DNA of 17,725 nucleotides from NCBI GenBank assembly GCA_905373605.1, contig CAJPTO010000041.1, positions 1 to 17,725 of the forward strand, in the 5' to 3' direction. Source of the stretch: an uncultured Prevotella sp. Lineage in GTDB: Bacteria > Bacteroidota > Bacteroidia > Bacteroidales > Bacteroidaceae. Under the pieces are notes generated by a model. That model saw nothing but the letters and a program-made list of their open reading frames with translations, was not told where the DNA came from and did not search any database. Positions 17,329-17,725 of the stretch are shown one piece after another. Position 1 is the first letter of the stretch; every line of letters begins with the position of its first letter. Made by a program: the position numbers and the translations under genes.

Positions 17329-17485
17329 GTATCTAGCCTTTCTTTACCTTCTCGCTGCCGTTTTGTTACCCACATCACGTGCCTACATAGCGAGGGCTTC
17401 ATGTGGTGAATTGTACACGCATGTTTGCCAATCACACAAAACTTTCTACACGACTAAAGGCTACAGAGCTGATACCAAACGCTGG

Positions 17486-17725
17486 TAGCGGCAGTACAAG
17501 ACGCTGGTAATGGCAATACAAGACGCTGGTAATGGTAATACAAGACGTTGGTAGCGGCAATACAAGACGCTGGTAGCGGCAATATAAGACCCTGGTAGCG
17601 GCAACAAAACCCTTGCAGCGGCAACACAAGTCCCTTGTAGCGGCAACACAAGACCCTTGTAGCGGCAACACAAGACCCTTGTAGCGGCAACACAAGACCC
17701 TTGCAGCGGCAACACAAGACCCTTG
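17486..17725. repeat. 22-bp tandem repeat array 2 (eleven units, continuing past the window)
   Basis: Eleven units run from 17486 to the last base, all 22 bp except one of 20 bp (17596-17615), after a decayed copy at about 17468-17485. Units begin (T/C)AGCGG or TAATGG. The first four carry TACAAGAC and end GCTGG or GTTGG, the fifth is a transition ending CCTGG, and the rest carry ACACAAG and end CCCTTG. The last unit ends exactly at the window edge, so the array is longer. It begins 157 bases after the thioesterase stop; the 157 bases between hold nothing I can name. Unit ends can pair across the boundary: CTGGTA with TACAAG in early units (one G-A mismatch), CTTGT with ACAAG in later ones, around a GCGGCAA-type loop. 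Confidence 0.95.

Noticed and set aside
17432..17717. Three overlapping minus-strand open frames of 84-87 codons with repeated Leu-Pro/Cys/Arg-Tyr units
   Set aside because: They are the 22-bp array read in reverse. The period is not a multiple of three and the unit lacks stop codons in that direction, so all three frames stay open. The same happens over array 1 (7562-7915).
17486..17725. CRISPR array
   Set aside because: Units are contiguous with no unique spacers, 22 bp is too short for repeat plus spacer, and no cas genes are nearby.

Overview
The window looks like chromosomal DNA of a Bacteroidales bacterium, most likely Prevotella or a close relative. The evidence is Bacteroidota-type promoters (TAnnTTTG at -7 with TTG or TTTG 19-20 bases upstream), the near absence of Shine-Dalgarno sequences, the thrA - phosphoglycerate-mutase-like - thrC cluster, a type II pantothenate kinase, a GH125 mannosidase and a tRNA gene without an encoded CCA. 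The genus is inferred and the species cannot be told. I see no phage, transposase, integrase or CRISPR.

Region 1 (about 269-7599, + strand) is a run of seven tightly spaced genes behind one good promoter: rfbC (dTDP-rhamnose epimerase), ugd (UDP-glucose dehydrogenase), an unrecognised lipoprotein, ligA (DNA ligase), a free-standing B3/B4 domain protein, a type II pantothenate kinase and menA (menaquinone prenyltransferase). It mixes surface-sugar precursors with housekeeping functions. ligA, the B3/B4 gene and the kinase overlap and are probably translationally coupled.

Region 2 (7600-9269) holds a weak terminator, a 22-bp tandem repeat array, and a minus-strand AAA-type ATPase with a C-terminal winged-helix-like region. 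Its promoter faces away from the thrA promoter across a 260-base divergent region, which contains an 8-bp inverted repeat spanning the ATPase -33 box.

Region 3 (9270-15995, + strand) is a threonine pathway cluster: a fused aspartokinase/homoserine dehydrogenase, a phosphoglycerate-mutase-family protein in the place where a homoserine kinase is needed, and threonine synthase. A secreted GH125 alpha-1,6-mannosidase follows.

Region 4 (15996-17725) has tRNA-Ser(CGA) with an unusual A19-U56 pair in place of G19-C56, a GNRA-capped hairpin and a strong terminator. After these come an acyl-ACP thioesterase behind a structured 5' leader, and a second, larger 22-bp array that runs off the window. The two arrays share unit length, core sequence, orientation and position behind a + strand gene, so they belong to one repeat family. 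Together with the tRNA covariation they are the least ordinary content here. I found no clear multi-gene novel system.
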